From Cavia porcellus (taxonomy: Eukaryota; Chordata; Mammalia; Rodentia; Caviidae), in assembly GCF_034190915.1 (NCBI RefSeq), contig NW_026947507.1, positions 30,866,001 through 30,930,000 on the forward strand: DNA of 64,000 bases, given 5' to 3'. The notes below the pieces were generated by a model. It was not told the origin of the DNA. It saw only the letters and a program-made list of their open reading frames with translations, and ran no database searches. A program made the translations under genes and the position numbers. This document shows positions 23,226 through 35,269 of the stretch, one piece after another (position 1 is the first letter of the stretch; each line of letters starts with the position of its first letter).

Positions 23226-23461
23226 CTTTTACAATTGGTTCACTAGTTATCCATAGATGTTACATTTCCTAAGAGAAGGCCAGTTGATTAGCACAGAGTT
23301 ATCTGCAAGAACAAAGCTAAGGTTTCTAAAAAAAATGTTGTAAATTCACCATAAAGAAAGGTATAGTACAATCTTTAAATTTCAGAAAGGCATAACATTG
23401 GCTTCCTACATGATGAAGAAAAAGTGGTATTGATACTGTCAACATTACATCATGATGATAA

Positions 23462-23603
23462 TGTGGTGGCAGATGACTGTAAGCCCAGCATTTGAGAGGC
23501 TGAGGCAGGAGGATCTTATGAGTTTAAGGTCAGCCTGTGCTACATAGTGAGTACCAGGCTAGCCTGGAGTACATGCTTGAGAACCTATCTCAACAAACAA
23601 ACT
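23462..23603 (+). mobile_element. B1-like SINE
   Basis: tgtggtggcagatgactgta, gcatttgagaggctgaggca, aggaggatcttatgagttta, cagcctgtgctacatagtga and cctggagtacatgcttgaga follow the 7SL-derived B1 order, ending in caacaaacaaac. It is somewhat diverged. Confidence 0.88.
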
Positions 23604-24558
23604 TTTTTTGCTGTTGAATTCTCAATACAAGAAAAGCCAGAAATGATCACATTTTACAACAAAACAAAAGGTGGAGTAGATTTTACAAGTTATGTGTGCA
23701 GCAACTCTGATGCCACTGGAAACACAAACTGTTAGCCAATGGTTATTTTACTGGATCCTAAACATATCAGGAATAAATAGTATCTCTGCCTTACAAAGAA
23801 ATAACAGGCACAACATATCTGGAAAAATTTTCTTAGACGATTGGGCCTGGATTTGTAAGTGGTCAGATCAGTAGTTGAAGAAACTTCACAAGAATCTCCT
23901 AATAAAACAGGCAGACTGGAAGATGTCAAGTGTGTCCCACCAAAGAAGACAGGAAAACAAAACACATGCGCTGTCTGGGCAAGCAATACTTGCATATGGA
24001 ACATGTTTTTCTCATGTGTGAAAATTGCCTTTGGTGTGATACTTAGAGATTATTTTTGTGGCAGAGTTTTATTTGTATTAGCATTGTAATTCATGTAGGA
24101 ATTTATTTCTGCTGTTATTTTCTTAGATCTTGGAAGCATGTAAACAGTTGATGCTGGAAATGTTGACGTTTATTCTAACCATTACATATTAAAAATTTAA
24201 CATTTTATTAGTATTTCATTTTCCTGTTAAGTACACATTGTTAATAGAACTTACAGCATTAAAGGGAATAAGAATCAAAAAACAAAAGCAAAGTCCTTTG
24301 CATGTGTGCACGTGCTTTGCTAGGCATGTCAGGACCTACTCTCCTTCGCTACGCCTTAGGCCTCACAGGAAGCATTACATTAAATGTACTGTTTGTTTTC
24401 TGGTGCGGGAAGTCAAAGTTTTGGGCACAAAGAGAAAATACTATTTCTTCAAGTCATTGAATGGCCCCAAAACTGTGTAGGTAAGCTCTGAGAATCCTAG
24501 GCTTTTTGAGCCTTCTGAAGACACTCACAGTGAAGTTTCAGAGTAGTGAAAAGTCACT

Positions 24559-24561
<3 letters not shown>
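23604..24561. other. Unique AT-rich DNA
   Basis: No exon or repeat recognised. Frames of 60-90 codons on both strands carry no domain. Confidence 0.5.

Positions 24562-24605
<44 letters not shown>
24562..24605. repeat. (CA)22 microsatellite
   Basis: An uninterrupted 44-base CA/TG dinucleotide run, probably polymorphic in length. Confidence 0.98.
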
Positions 24606-24607
<2 letters not shown>

Positions 24608-24826
24608 GCACTCCTGGATGAGAACAAGCAGGTTGTGGAGCTCTGGAGAGCTTCTCCCTTAACTCCAGGTCCCTAGAAATGCCAAGTTCTTCTCAGGTCC
24701 AGAGATGTGAACAAATAGAAATTTGTTCTCAGAAAGCCTTTCTTGTTTCTGTTTTTTCTTTGTTCAATGAGGTATGACAGTATTTACAGAGCTGCAGAGA
24801 AATGTAACAAAGATTCACTCAGCCCT

Positions 24827-24930
24827 GTGGCTGGAGATTTAGCTCAGCAGCAGAAGTGCCTTCGTTAAGTGTGCGGTCATGAGTTCGATCCCTGGTACTA
24901 ATAAAAACGAAAAAGACAAAAAAAAAAAAA
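24827..24930 (+). mobile_element. ID-type SINE, young, with 15-bp target-site duplication
   Basis: The body gtggctggagatttagctca contains the A box. The B box is gagttcgatccc (24881-24892), an almost perfect match to the pol III internal promoter. The tail is ggtactaataaaaacgaaaa-agac-A(n). The exact direct repeat gattcactcagccct is at 24812-24826 and 24931-24945. This is the cleanest retroposition event in the window. Confidence 0.95.
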
Positions 24931-24945
24931 GATTCACTCAGCCCT

Positions 24946-27900
24946 TTTTGTACTTGGAGAGAAGACTGAAATTAATTCTATGTGCCAAAATAAATCTTGT
25001 TTTTAAGCAAGACATTAATTCTACTCATCTTTTCAAGAAAGTAAAATAAAACATAAATTTGGCTCATTGAATCCTAAAACATTTCCACAAAGCTAATTAT
25101 TAATATCTAATTAATATTAGATAATTCTAATTTTATTGAGAATCAAGTGAATTATTTTATTCTCTCAACAAATTACAAAGAAGAAAGATTAGTCCTGCGA
25201 GGTTATTAGGTGGATTCTGCTTCTAGTGGTGGTATTCATTTTTAGGAACATAGTATAAAGAATACAAACACTACAACTATTTTAATGCGTTCTATAATTA
25301 CATGACTGTGAAGAGTTGTCTTGATTCCTCAGAAGACTAAAATGAACTGCTGGCCATGTTGTAATCTGCTCCAAACCTCTGAAAATAAATGTGGCCAAAA
25401 TTAGGGCCAGCGATTTGTGGAGAATAGAAGCCCTCGCTTCTATTCCTGAGAGTTTGCCTGCTTCACCACGTTGCCTTCAGGGTTGTTCAAGGGGTGTTGT
25501 TCTAATTAGAGAAAGTACTTGAACACACAAAATATAAGTACAATCGGATTCCAAAAATCATACACAATCTAAGGAATGTAGCATTGAATGCCATGTAACT
25601 TTGCAGATTGCTTTTTAATTTGTTTTATTAGTATGTGTTTGTAGTACATGGTAATTATAATCATTGTGGGAAGTTGCCACATGTACAGATGACATCCTAA
25701 TGTTTATTTTCCCCCTTCCTTTCCCCGCTGTGTCTTCTATTAGGCCAGAAATTTTAATCACCTTTTCCTCTTATCATTCCCAATGAATTTGTTAGGCTGG
25801 TTTGAGTTTTTCCCTGACTTCTATACAAATACGTTCTTCACCGTTTGCCCAGGTGAAACTAGCTTTGGGTTCCAGGGGCTTTTTTCTTTTCTTTTATCAC
25901 ATGCCATAGAGTCTTCATGCAGTGATAGCTTCCCATGTATTCTTCCTGTAACCTCTGACAGCAGCCATCAAACCCTGTTCAGTGGCACTAAAAACCCCCT
26001 CAATCCAGCTTTGATCTTTTTCACCAGGGATTTGTTATGAAATATTCTTTCCTCATTTCAGTGTTTTGTTTCTATTTTCAGATTACTTAAAATTCTTAAC
26101 TATATTATTCTGTATCTTTGTAACTGTGTAGTTGTAATTTTGACAATTTTATGTATTTTTTAACTATCCTGGGCCAACTTTCTTCCATTTCTCCTCCCAC
26201 GTGTCAACCAGTGTCCCATCCTAGTAACCATATATTCCCTAAACCACTGATAATCTTAAATACATTTTCTGTTAGTTAAAATAGTGTCCCTGAGTCTCAC
26301 TTGCCAGCCTTGTGCTAATCTCTATACCCGAAATTTCTCAGTCATCTTGTCTCTGTCAAGCCCAACCCAGACCCAAGTTCTTCCTTAATACTTTGTCTTT
26401 GATTATGTGGGCCTATGGTGATTTCTTTGGCATTTACATTTAGTATTCTGCATTGTCTCTCGAAGATTAATTGTTATATGCTATACTATTTTCAAACTGA
26501 CTTACCTATGTAAGTCTTATCTGTCAGACACAGAAAATGCCTTCATTATGGAGACTGTACTGCATAATTTCATGTTTACCTCCTCCTGTCCCTTCACCCC
26601 GGCATAGTTCAGAAAATACTGAAGATGCCTAATAAGCATTGATTGAATTAAATGATCAGTTTGCCCATTGAATGCATTAAAAACTGTTTACTAATTTTCT
26701 TGTCTTTGCCTAAAACTGTAGTTCCTTTCTTGCTTAATTACAAAATGACTCCTTAGAAACCTTTTTTCCCCTTTGAAATTGATCAAGACTGAGGTGGATC
26801 TTATGATGGAAGATACAGATACATATTTTGCTTGGCTTTGCTGACTTTTAATTTATATGTTTGAGATACATAATGAGTCCATTCATCATGGGGTTCTGGT
26901 ACAAATACATATTGCATCTTGCCGCTTTTTATTTCTATCATCTTCCTGTTTTCTTTTAAATGTCAAGCTACTAAGGGAAAGTAAATTAGAAGGTGTTGGA
27001 GTAAACTGAAGTCTTAGTTTTAGAGTTATGAACCATTAAATGGCAAATTCAGGAGCCACAGGCAGAGGTATTCCCAGAACCAGAGCGTCAGGATGTGGAG
27101 GAGAAACAAATATTCAGACATATATAAGGAATGGAATCTAGGTGGAGGGTGGGTGGATATCTTGGGATAGATGCAATAATAATAATTGCAGTCCATGGTT
27201 TCCACAGAACTAAGGTTTAGAAGCCAGATCTTGCATTGTGTGTATGTATGCAATATAAATGAACTGAATCACTATGTTCTCGTGGCAGGACCACTGTGTG
27301 TTGGTGCCTGGTTGTTGAAGGTATTGCTGCTTTTCACTCCATAGGGCTTTCTTACTGCCCAAGATGTCCGGGGTCGCACAGGACAAGTGCGTTCCCCTGC
27401 AGTCTCCTTAGCTTTGCATGTTACATAAGGAAGCACCCCAGAGACTTTCTGCTTCTAGTTGGCAGAAAGCACTTTAGGAGCTGCTCAAGAAACGGTATTA
27501 GAGGAAAGCAAATCAGTGACATTTGCTTTTCCCCTTTTCCAAGGCAGCCAAGAATTTGAACACACGATGTTAAAATCATGTTTTCCCCACTGATATGATT
27601 GGAAAATCTTAGAAGCTTGATTAGTAACAGCTAATACAAAATTACATAAATATTTATTAAACATCCCAGTTATTAATTTTTATTATTTCTAAAAATGTAA
27701 CAAACTTCCTCTTATTTAGTGTGTAAAGTACCTTAAGAAACAAATATTCTTTTCCCCAAATTCAATTTGTAGTTTACATTTTAGGATAAGACAAAACTAA
27801 TTGAAACAGCTCAACCATATAAATTAAATTAACTTAAAATTTAATTCTTATTTTTGAAAAATCTCACTGCAAACAAAGGATAATCTCATATGCATAATGA

Positions 27901-29027
27901 AGTACAGGATTAAGACAATCATTTAGTTAATTCAAGCTAAAAATCTCCTTTTCTATAACTTTAATTAATATTTTAGGCAAAAGTACTGAAGTCTAACTTT
28001 ATCTGGAAAACACTTTGGCTTTTAATGGAACATTCCATGGGTGTAAACACTGATATTACTCTTCTAAAGAGATTTGTAATTTAAATTTCAGTATTAGTCA
28101 TGACTATTAGATTTATAGACTTTTATTCCCAACCTTCTCCAAATGAAAATAGTCCTAGATAAAGGGATTAGTAATTATTTTTAAAGTGAAGAAATGTTTC
28201 CTTAAGTACATCAGTGTTTAAGCATTGTAATCTTACTTTGCACGTGACATTTGTGGAAATGTGAGTATTTAGTAGTACCTTCTTTAAAACTTCTGTATTT
28301 CACAAATATACTTTGTAAAGTAAGACAGATGATGATCAAACGCCATGTTAAGGGCTGCTGGATAGTCTTTCTTTCTTTCTTGCTTGCTTTTCTACCCTAA
28401 ATCAAGATGTCTGTTGCTATACAAACTTTAATTGTCTTGTTTTGTGCTAAGGTAACATTAATGATAGGCTGTAGTCATTCTCAAAATTAGTTTGCGCATG
28501 ATACTTTAAAAGCTGTCCACTTCTGGTTCTCATCATGGCTCTACTGAACCTGAACCTTTTCTAGTATGTTCTAAGACATCTATGCATTAGTAAATCTCCC
28601 TAGATGAGCCCAGTAGATAACAGGGATGAGAATCAGGCAAAGATGACTAATTTAAGTTAAAAGTAGCACATAATTGGACAACACTTGAAAGCACACTGAA
28701 GTCTTTATTTCAAGGCTAATATTTAAATTAAAGATTAATAGCTAATTTTTGCTGTCTTTACACTGACTCCTTTTTACTTTATTGTCAATGAGAGTATCTA
28801 TCTCTTCAACAATTTTTCTCTATCCTGAATTTGAATAAATTGCAAAAGCTTTTTGGAAATGGCATTACTGTGTGGAACACAAAGAAAGTTAGAGATGAAC
28901 TGTGACTACAGACACACTGTAGATATCATTCATGGTTAGTGACAAAATCTAACTCATAAAACAGTGCTTGAGAATATACTTAAAAAAATCAATCCATCGT
29001 CTGAGTTTTGCTTCTTTTGGGGTAAAT

Positions 29028-29030
<3 letters not shown>
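24946..29030. other. Long repeat-poor AT-rich stretch
   Basis: About 4 kb. Parts of 25600-25760 and 26060-26260 have the pyrimidine-rich look of reversed, ancient L1 3' UTR (cccccttcctttcccc, tcttccatttctcctccc), but I cannot align them firmly. From 27560 to 28900 I see no repeat at all, which in mammals can go with constrained non-coding DNA. No exon is supported. Confidence 0.4.
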
Positions 29031-29067
<37 letters not shown>

Positions 29068-29093
29068 ACACATACACACACACACACACACAC
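29031..29093. repeat. (CA)n microsatellite, interrupted
   Basis: Sixty-three bases of CA with two interruptions (ct at about 29061 and ta at about 29073). The minus-strand frame that crosses it (28949-29227) translates as alternating V and C and is an artefact of the repeat. Confidence 0.97.
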
Positions 29094-29399
29094 CGCAGCA
29101 GATCTGATTTAGTCACAATACCCAGAAAAATATAAAGCATATATACCAAAATAAGAAAAAGAAATTCTGTGCTTTTAAAGACAAAATGCGTTATACTCAC
29201 CAAAGAGGAAATAATCACAGAGGGCAAAGTGATTTTTTTTTCTAGTTAATGCATTTTTAAGAATTCTCTTTACTGTAAGATCATTTTGTTTTTAATGTAA
29301 AGGGCAGAAATTCTGATTCACCATTTCTTTTCTCTAAATTATTCAACTCTGTTGAGAGAACAGTAAAGACCTAGTGGAGTCTATTTCACCCCCTGGAAA
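29094..29399. other. Unique AT-rich DNA
   Basis: No supported feature. Confidence 0.5.
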
Positions 29400-30560
29400 A
29401 GCAAAGAAGAGCTGCTAGCGATTCAAACAAATATATTTCAGGGCACATGGGACTTGCAGTAAAGCCACAGTGAGTAGAGCAGAGATCTGTGCTTCCGAGT
29501 GACAGATAGCTTCTGACTCCTGTTGCTGATGTCTTAGTCAGAGAGATGCAGGCAGCCTTCCTTCTCTTTACACCCAGCCAACAGACACTTGCAATCACTC
29601 AGCTCACCCCTCCCTGTTTGATGCTCTCCACTTCAAGGCAGATCCTTTGACCTAAGCAGATTAGTGTAGATGCATGAAGGACACAGTCAGCTAGCCTGGC
29701 TTTTCAAGGAAGAGATTTGGCTCCAAATAGGACACTAAGCTTTTCAGACTCCTGCTTATTTACCTACTCAGCAGGATGCTGTGTCTCTGGGTGCTTAGGG
29801 GACTCCTGGGGACTCAGTGGGAGAAACAAAAGCAGAAGTGTCAGCCGCTGCAAATGTGGGAGTCTGTGCCATTAAAGGAAGCGGCTGCTAATAAGGGCCT
29901 GTGAGACCCGGGTTTCCTTGGTTTCCATGACAGTTATTAGGTACCATAGAAATTGAATTGTCTCCCACAATGCTCTTAGGGAGAGGGGGTGCTCCAGTGA
30001 CAAAGCAGTACAGTTATGACTAGCAGTAAATTGTCCTTTTGAGAATACAATACTTACTCCCCGGATTATTTGCTCTTGCATTTCCTTTAAACTCCTCTTT
30101 CAAGGTGCTTGACATTTTGGCCAGATGACCCTGGCTTCTGCTGTACAGTATCTGAAACACTATTTTTCCCCTTTTTATTTAGACCTGAGCTTGGCAAAGC
30201 AAGGATATGAACAATTGTGCAGGTGGGCTACTCAGGGCGAGTGAAGAGATCAGGCATCCAATCAGGGACTGGCAACCTGCAGCTGGGCCAATATGCCCCT
30301 CCATCAGATTTCCGTAATCCCAGCCCTGGAGACAGCCAGCAATGGGAGAAGTTCAATGGGCAGAAACAAAGAGAAGAACAAGGAAGCCGAGGTAAGAGGA
30401 GAATTGATTTGACAAAATAACAGCACTGAGCCAGTGCAGCCAATGCAGCTCCGCTCCACAGGGTGCAGCTAAGGTTTAAGAGCAGCTGGGTTCCAGCTCT
30501 CAGCGTGTGATAGTAGCCTGGAAGAGAAGCATTTGTTACTAGCAGGGAGGTATGAAAACG
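29400..30560. other. GC-richer, repeat-free block with exon-like and CCAAT motifs
   Basis: This 1.1-kb block is visibly less AT-rich than its flanks and contains no SINE, L1 or LTR that I can recognise. It holds the exon-like segment 30183-30391 and three CCAAT motifs: ccaatcag (30258-30265), gccaata (30287-30293) and gccaatg (30439-30445). A second donor-like string (ggag|gtatga) lies at about 30546-30555. It could be a regulatory element, a non-coding first exon, or part of an unannotated transcript. Confidence 0.4.
30183..30391 (+). other. Candidate exon with strong splice sites (coding status doubtful)
   Basis: A strong acceptor (pyrimidine tract tatttttcccctttttattt then ag at 30181-30182) precedes 209 bases that end in a strong donor, gccgag|gtaaga. 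One frame has an early TGA at 30208-30210 and is then open to the donor (61 codons, proline-, glutamine- and glycine-rich: QYAPPSDFRNPSPGDSQQWE). The other two frames are closed. The exon could therefore be non-coding (lncRNA or 5' UTR), or coding only if translation starts inside it, and the frame has no ATG in that part. I recognise no protein family. A chance pairing of splice signals remains possible. Confidence 0.35.
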
Positions 30561-33500
30561 TAACCTCTTTTCTCAATGAAGAAAGGCACCAAATTCATAA
30601 AGACACTTGCTAGTTGACAGATAAAACTTCTGCCTCTTTTTCTGGACAATCAGCAGAGTTGCTTTTGAGTTTCATGGCTCATGGGGTCCAAACTGGATGT
30701 CCTGTTGCTGCTATCTATTTTCAGACAGTGGAACAGTCAGTGCTTACTAGTGTTCCTTACTGCCCATGAAGCTAATGTGTTTGAAAGTAACTTTCTTAAC
30801 AAAGCAGCGGAGATTTCAGGGAGCAGAAAGCTGTGACACCAAATACAAAGCATGAATTAGCTCCTTGGAGGATCAGTTACTCTGCATTCATTGGTGGTGC
30901 ACAGATGTGTATGACTTGTGTGATGTCTGTTCACTGGTGTTTTACTCTTCATGAAAAAAACAGTGTTTTATACTCACCATAGATTATAATCCTTAACTTA
31001 TGTTTAGGCTTCATTTTGGAGTGAAATTTAGTGGCTGTTCATGTAGGTTGCGCTGCTTGAAAGAGCGGGTGCTGGGAATTCATTTCAAAGCTCTTTAAGA
31101 AAGGGATTGAATGAAGGAAAGAAAACTGGGTGAAAACACCTAAGTACTGTTGTGTTCTGCTAAAAGGCAATTTGAGGTAGACTGTCAGACACTGATACTC
31201 TTGTGTCTTTAGCGTAACTTCTGTCTATTCCACATGTGTCATTAGCTATGTAGGAAATAAACTTTCTCTACTTCCAGGTCTGTTAATTCTTGTTTTCAAG
31301 AATAAGTATTAGGGTTCCAGGGAGCAGCAAATGAAAAGAAATAAAAGACCCGAAAGTGAGGTGTCAAGCAGTGCTTGAGAGAAAAACAGTAACAGATTTG
31401 AATACATTTGTAGTTTACAAAAATCACTTATAGAGTCTCTATACTTCATTTGCACTGATTTTTAAAATGTCATTCAAGAGCAATAAGTTCCAGTGTCTAG
31501 AATTTCTATAAAACTTTAGTATAATTTTCTGATTAAACAGTGCAAGGAATACTTTTACTTTGGTGATTTCCCTGTCATTTGTGCACAGAGTATTTCTAAG
31601 AATGAAATATATTTGGTAAAAGAACTGATCACCTCCATATTAATTGGGAATATTTCTTTTCCTGTGGTTGGTAATGTGATTATTAGAGTATCTAAGAGCT
31701 ATCTCTTTATATTGGTATGAATAGGGAAAAAGGGGACACTGATCTTTTGGGAAAATAGATATGAAATGCCCAAAGCGAGATTTCCAAAAAGTTACAATCA
31801 GTTTACTCATATTCAAAATTTTAAAATAAATTTAATATTTACTAAAGAAAATTTCATATAAAGACGTTAGACAGTAGTTTTGTTAGATTCTGGAAGGATC
31901 AGAAACAAAAATGAATTTCAGTTTTAGGTCTTCATAATAAGTCTCCTGCTGTTGATTTCTACTTGGCATGAGCAGATACACTGGGATGGATATTTAAAAT
32001 TCCCATATAAGAAAAAACAACGAAATTACTCTGTTCATGTAAAAATAGCCTCCATCTTTATCCAGACACTGGTTTAGTACACATCTTCAAACTTCCTTAC
32101 AGACATTTTAATGTCTCCTCATATGAAGTTACCTTTTTCCAGGACAAAAAACAATATTGTGACTGAATACAATAGGTTTTCCTCTAGATGAGTGTGGGGT
32201 CAATAAACACAAACAGGAGATAGTGGTGTATTGCTTGTAGCAAGTTAAGAGAACGCTAGAACTCATTTGCAAAGTAGTGTTCTCCCCAGAGAATGCAAGG
32301 AGCCCTCATGGGGGAAATTCAGACATCTTTACACAGAGAACTCCATCACAGGCAGAGGCAGGCATATCCGCTAGCATGTGCAGTTTGAGGTCGTAATCAT
32401 ATATACTCAAAAATCAGTGGTGGACTGAAACACTTCTTGTAAGGATTTTGTGTTACCATGAGCAAAGTTTTTCCTCCTCATCAGAAGAAAGTCAGAGTGC
32501 CTTGCTATTGGTTGATTCTTTGTAAGTTTCTGCAGTGAGCCGTGGCTGAAATAAAAAAGAAAACAACTTTGAAGGCATGTTAACAGTCTTCTGAAGGGGC
32601 TGCTGCTTTTCTTCACTAAGTGTAGGAACCTGTCTCGGAAAGTGCCTGCCCTACCTTGCAGTTAATAATATTTCACAGTAGGAATCAGTGGGCCTAAGAA
32701 GAAAATTAGGTTTATTATGAGAAAATGGAGGCAAACTTGCAGTTTATGTATTACTTTAAAAAGAGATATAGTTCTAAGTGTCAGAAGAAGCACTTTTAAG
32801 AATACTTTTAGGTTTTCTATAGAATGAAGTTAATAGGTTTTTTTTTTTTTTTTAAAGAGGTGTTTGAAATATATTATTAAATCTCATAGGCCAGTAAATC
32901 ACTTCTTTGGTGAACTAGTGGGAAAGGATGGTGAATGTCTTTTAAGATACGTAAATTTAAACAACATACATCCTGTGTGTTAGAGAGCAAGTCAGGCTTG
33001 GATTGTACGATGACTTCTGTAATTTCAGGTGATAGCACCTCCTAAAGGAAAATAAAATTTCTTGTACTTCTGTGAATATTTCTTGGATGAACAAGTGAGA
33101 AACATCTTCCTTTGGCATTTCTTTAATGTGTTTTGGTGGCCTTAAGATTATGCAAAGAATCCATATGTACACTGAGGAAATGATCCAATTGCAGAATTCA
33201 AAATTTGATAATTTAAATATGAGCTAATTTAATTGATGTTGGACCAGAAATTAAGAAACTCTTGAGTCGACTGACTTCATATTAGATTTTTTTTTTTTTT
33301 TTTGGACACATGAAGGAAGGAGAAAATAGAAAAGTCATTCCTTAATGAGTCTTATGATGTAAAAGACCTAAATGATAAACAATTAACAGATTAATATTTT
33401 AAAAGACTTTAACTTCAAATGTAATAATAAGTGTATACTTTGGCATATTTTGCATTCTGTGTTCTAATTATATATGTATATAACCCTGGAAACACAAAAA

Positions 33501-34089
33501 CCAAAGCACGTTGAGCTTCTCTGGAGTTGATGTTAGGGTCACGGAAGAGATACAGTTCCTTTGTTTGAGGCACCAGCCCTAGACATTTCTTGAGCAGTAT
33601 CTTATATTTTATTCCTAGGCAGAAAAGTTTTATTAGCACAACCAAAATTTTGTTAGTACAACCAAAGTGTCTACTACCACCACTTCAATTACTTAGAAAG
33701 CTGTAGATTTAGTGGAATATAATTTTCCAAATTTACTAATTTATATCTTAAGATGATCTACGTAAACCTAGTGATAGAATACTCGAATGCAAGTTCCAAA
33801 GAGTTCTAGAGAAGAAATTAGTAATCAGAAATGGAATGATTGGGTTGGGAAATAATCGCTTTGGGAAAACCATGACCTTGGGAAAGCTTTAGGAGAAAAT
33901 AACCACTAAGAAAAGTTTCAAAGTTCCAGATTATGAATTTATGAATTTTTCAGATTATGAACTGAAAAATATATACAGACAACTTTTTGATGTATGTTTC
34001 CAATTTGAATATAATAAAAGATTCATTGATTGCTTTCACTTAAAGACAAAAATGTTACAAAAGCATTGTTTTTAATAAGGACATATTCA
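30561..34089. other. Unique DNA, repeat-poor
   Basis: About 3.5 kb without a recognisable SINE, L1 or LTR. Two T runs (32840-32854, 33288-33303) are not followed by SINE bodies. Short near-repeats occur at 33633-33668 (tta-g/t-cacaaccaaa twice) and 33922-33963 (cagattatgaa twice). No exon is supported. Confidence 0.45.
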
Positions 34090-34335
34090 CATTATGTGAA
34101 TTTGTTGCATGTTCATAATCCATCTGTTTTCACCCCCTTTCCCTCCCATTCTCCTATCTTCCATCTCTTGATCCTCTTACCATTTGAGAATGATTTGTCT
34201 CTCTACTTCCTTTTATTCATATTTTATTTTGCTCTTTACTTATAATTTGGGTTTATTCGTATTTAAGCTTGCGAATCTGATTTATTTCACAACATTATGT
34301 TTTCAAGGTACATCTACTTTCCTACAAATGACTAA
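34090..34335 (-). mobile_element. L1 3' end, sense half of a minus-strand twin-primed insertion
   Basis: On the minus strand this reads gtcatttgtaggaaagtaga, tgtaccttgaaaacataatg, ttgtgaaataaatcagattc, then a purine-rich 3' UTR (reverse of ccctttccctcccattctcc). These are the L1 blocks following the end of ORF2. The L1 3' end therefore lies at the left. Confidence 0.8.
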
Positions 34336-34690
34336 AATCTGTAGAAACCGAATAATAACAAATGTTGAAGCTACAGGAAAAAAGGAACCATTTTGTATTG
34401 TTGGTGGGAGTGTAAACTATTACAAAAACCATGGAAATCAATGTGAAGATTTAAAAGCTAAAACTAGCAATTCCATTTGACACAACTATTGCTTTCTAGA
34501 TGTCTTCTCAAAAGAGTTAAAGACATGGTATTACAGTGATTCCTGCATGCCCATGTTTATAGCAGCTTTTTTCATAGTAGATAAATCTTGGAAGAAGCCT
34601 ATATGTCCATCAGCAGATGAATGCCTTAAAAAATGGGATGTTTAAACACAATGAACCCCACAGTAGAAAAGCATTAACTTCAGAGTAGAA
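34336..34690 (+). mobile_element. L1 ORF2 C-terminal segment, inverted half of the same insertion
   Basis: The plus strand reads attgttggtgggagtgtaaa, aactagcaattccatttgac, atgtttatagcagctttttt, and ctatatgtccatcagcagat, ending near aatgaaccccacag. In L1 order this segment lies just upstream of the block that starts the minus-strand piece at 34335. The two pieces form a single insertion with its 5' part inverted. Confidence 0.8.
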
Positions 34691-35074
34691 CCTTAGGATT
34701 CAGACCATTCTGACATCAAATCCTGTATGTTTTCTTTTTATAATTAAGATATCTAAGCTTTTTCACATTCTCTAAAGCAAAAAATTTTACAATTCTAAAT
34801 CCAGAATTAGAAGGTACTTTTAAAAGTTTTAATCTCAATTCCACTATTGAAACTTTCATAGAATTAAGTGTTTCAAAGTATCATACCCCTGGCTCATGCT
34901 AAATTTGGGACAAAATATAATTCTTCAAAATGCTATCCTTTGAATGGTAGGTTAGCTTGTTTTTACAATGCTTGTCCAGGATCACAAGTCAAATGAAGTA
35001 TAAAATTTAAAGAAAGTATTCGTTCTATTAAAGTTTAGAAAATAGGGGTAAAATTTAAAAATGGGCAAAGTAAT

Positions 35075-35245
35075 TTAGTTGGATGTATACTGGACTAAGA
35101 TTCAGTATATATGACATGGAGATCTAGCTCAAACAGAACTTTGTAGTCCTAAGTAAGTAACCCACTTAACCTCTCAGCCTTGCCTTTTTAAAAAGTATAT
35201 TTAAAACAGCCCTTGTTGAAGAATATAAGGATTTTAAATTCTTTC
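35075..35245 (+). mobile_element. MIR SINE relic
   Basis: The order tactggactaagattcagta, gacatggagatctagctcaa, taagtaacccacttaacctc, tcagccttgcctttttaaaa resembles the MIR middle (a 'described feature, not-yet-in-line' core, then the acttaacctctctgtgcctcag block). MIR is an ancient mammalian tRNA-derived SINE. Confidence 0.65.
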
Positions 35246-35269
35246 TCTGTTACTCCTGATATCACATGG

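Noticed and set aside
28949..29227. Minus-strand 92-codon frame with long alternating V/C run
   Set aside because: It is the translation of the CA microsatellite. The sequence on either side carries no domain.
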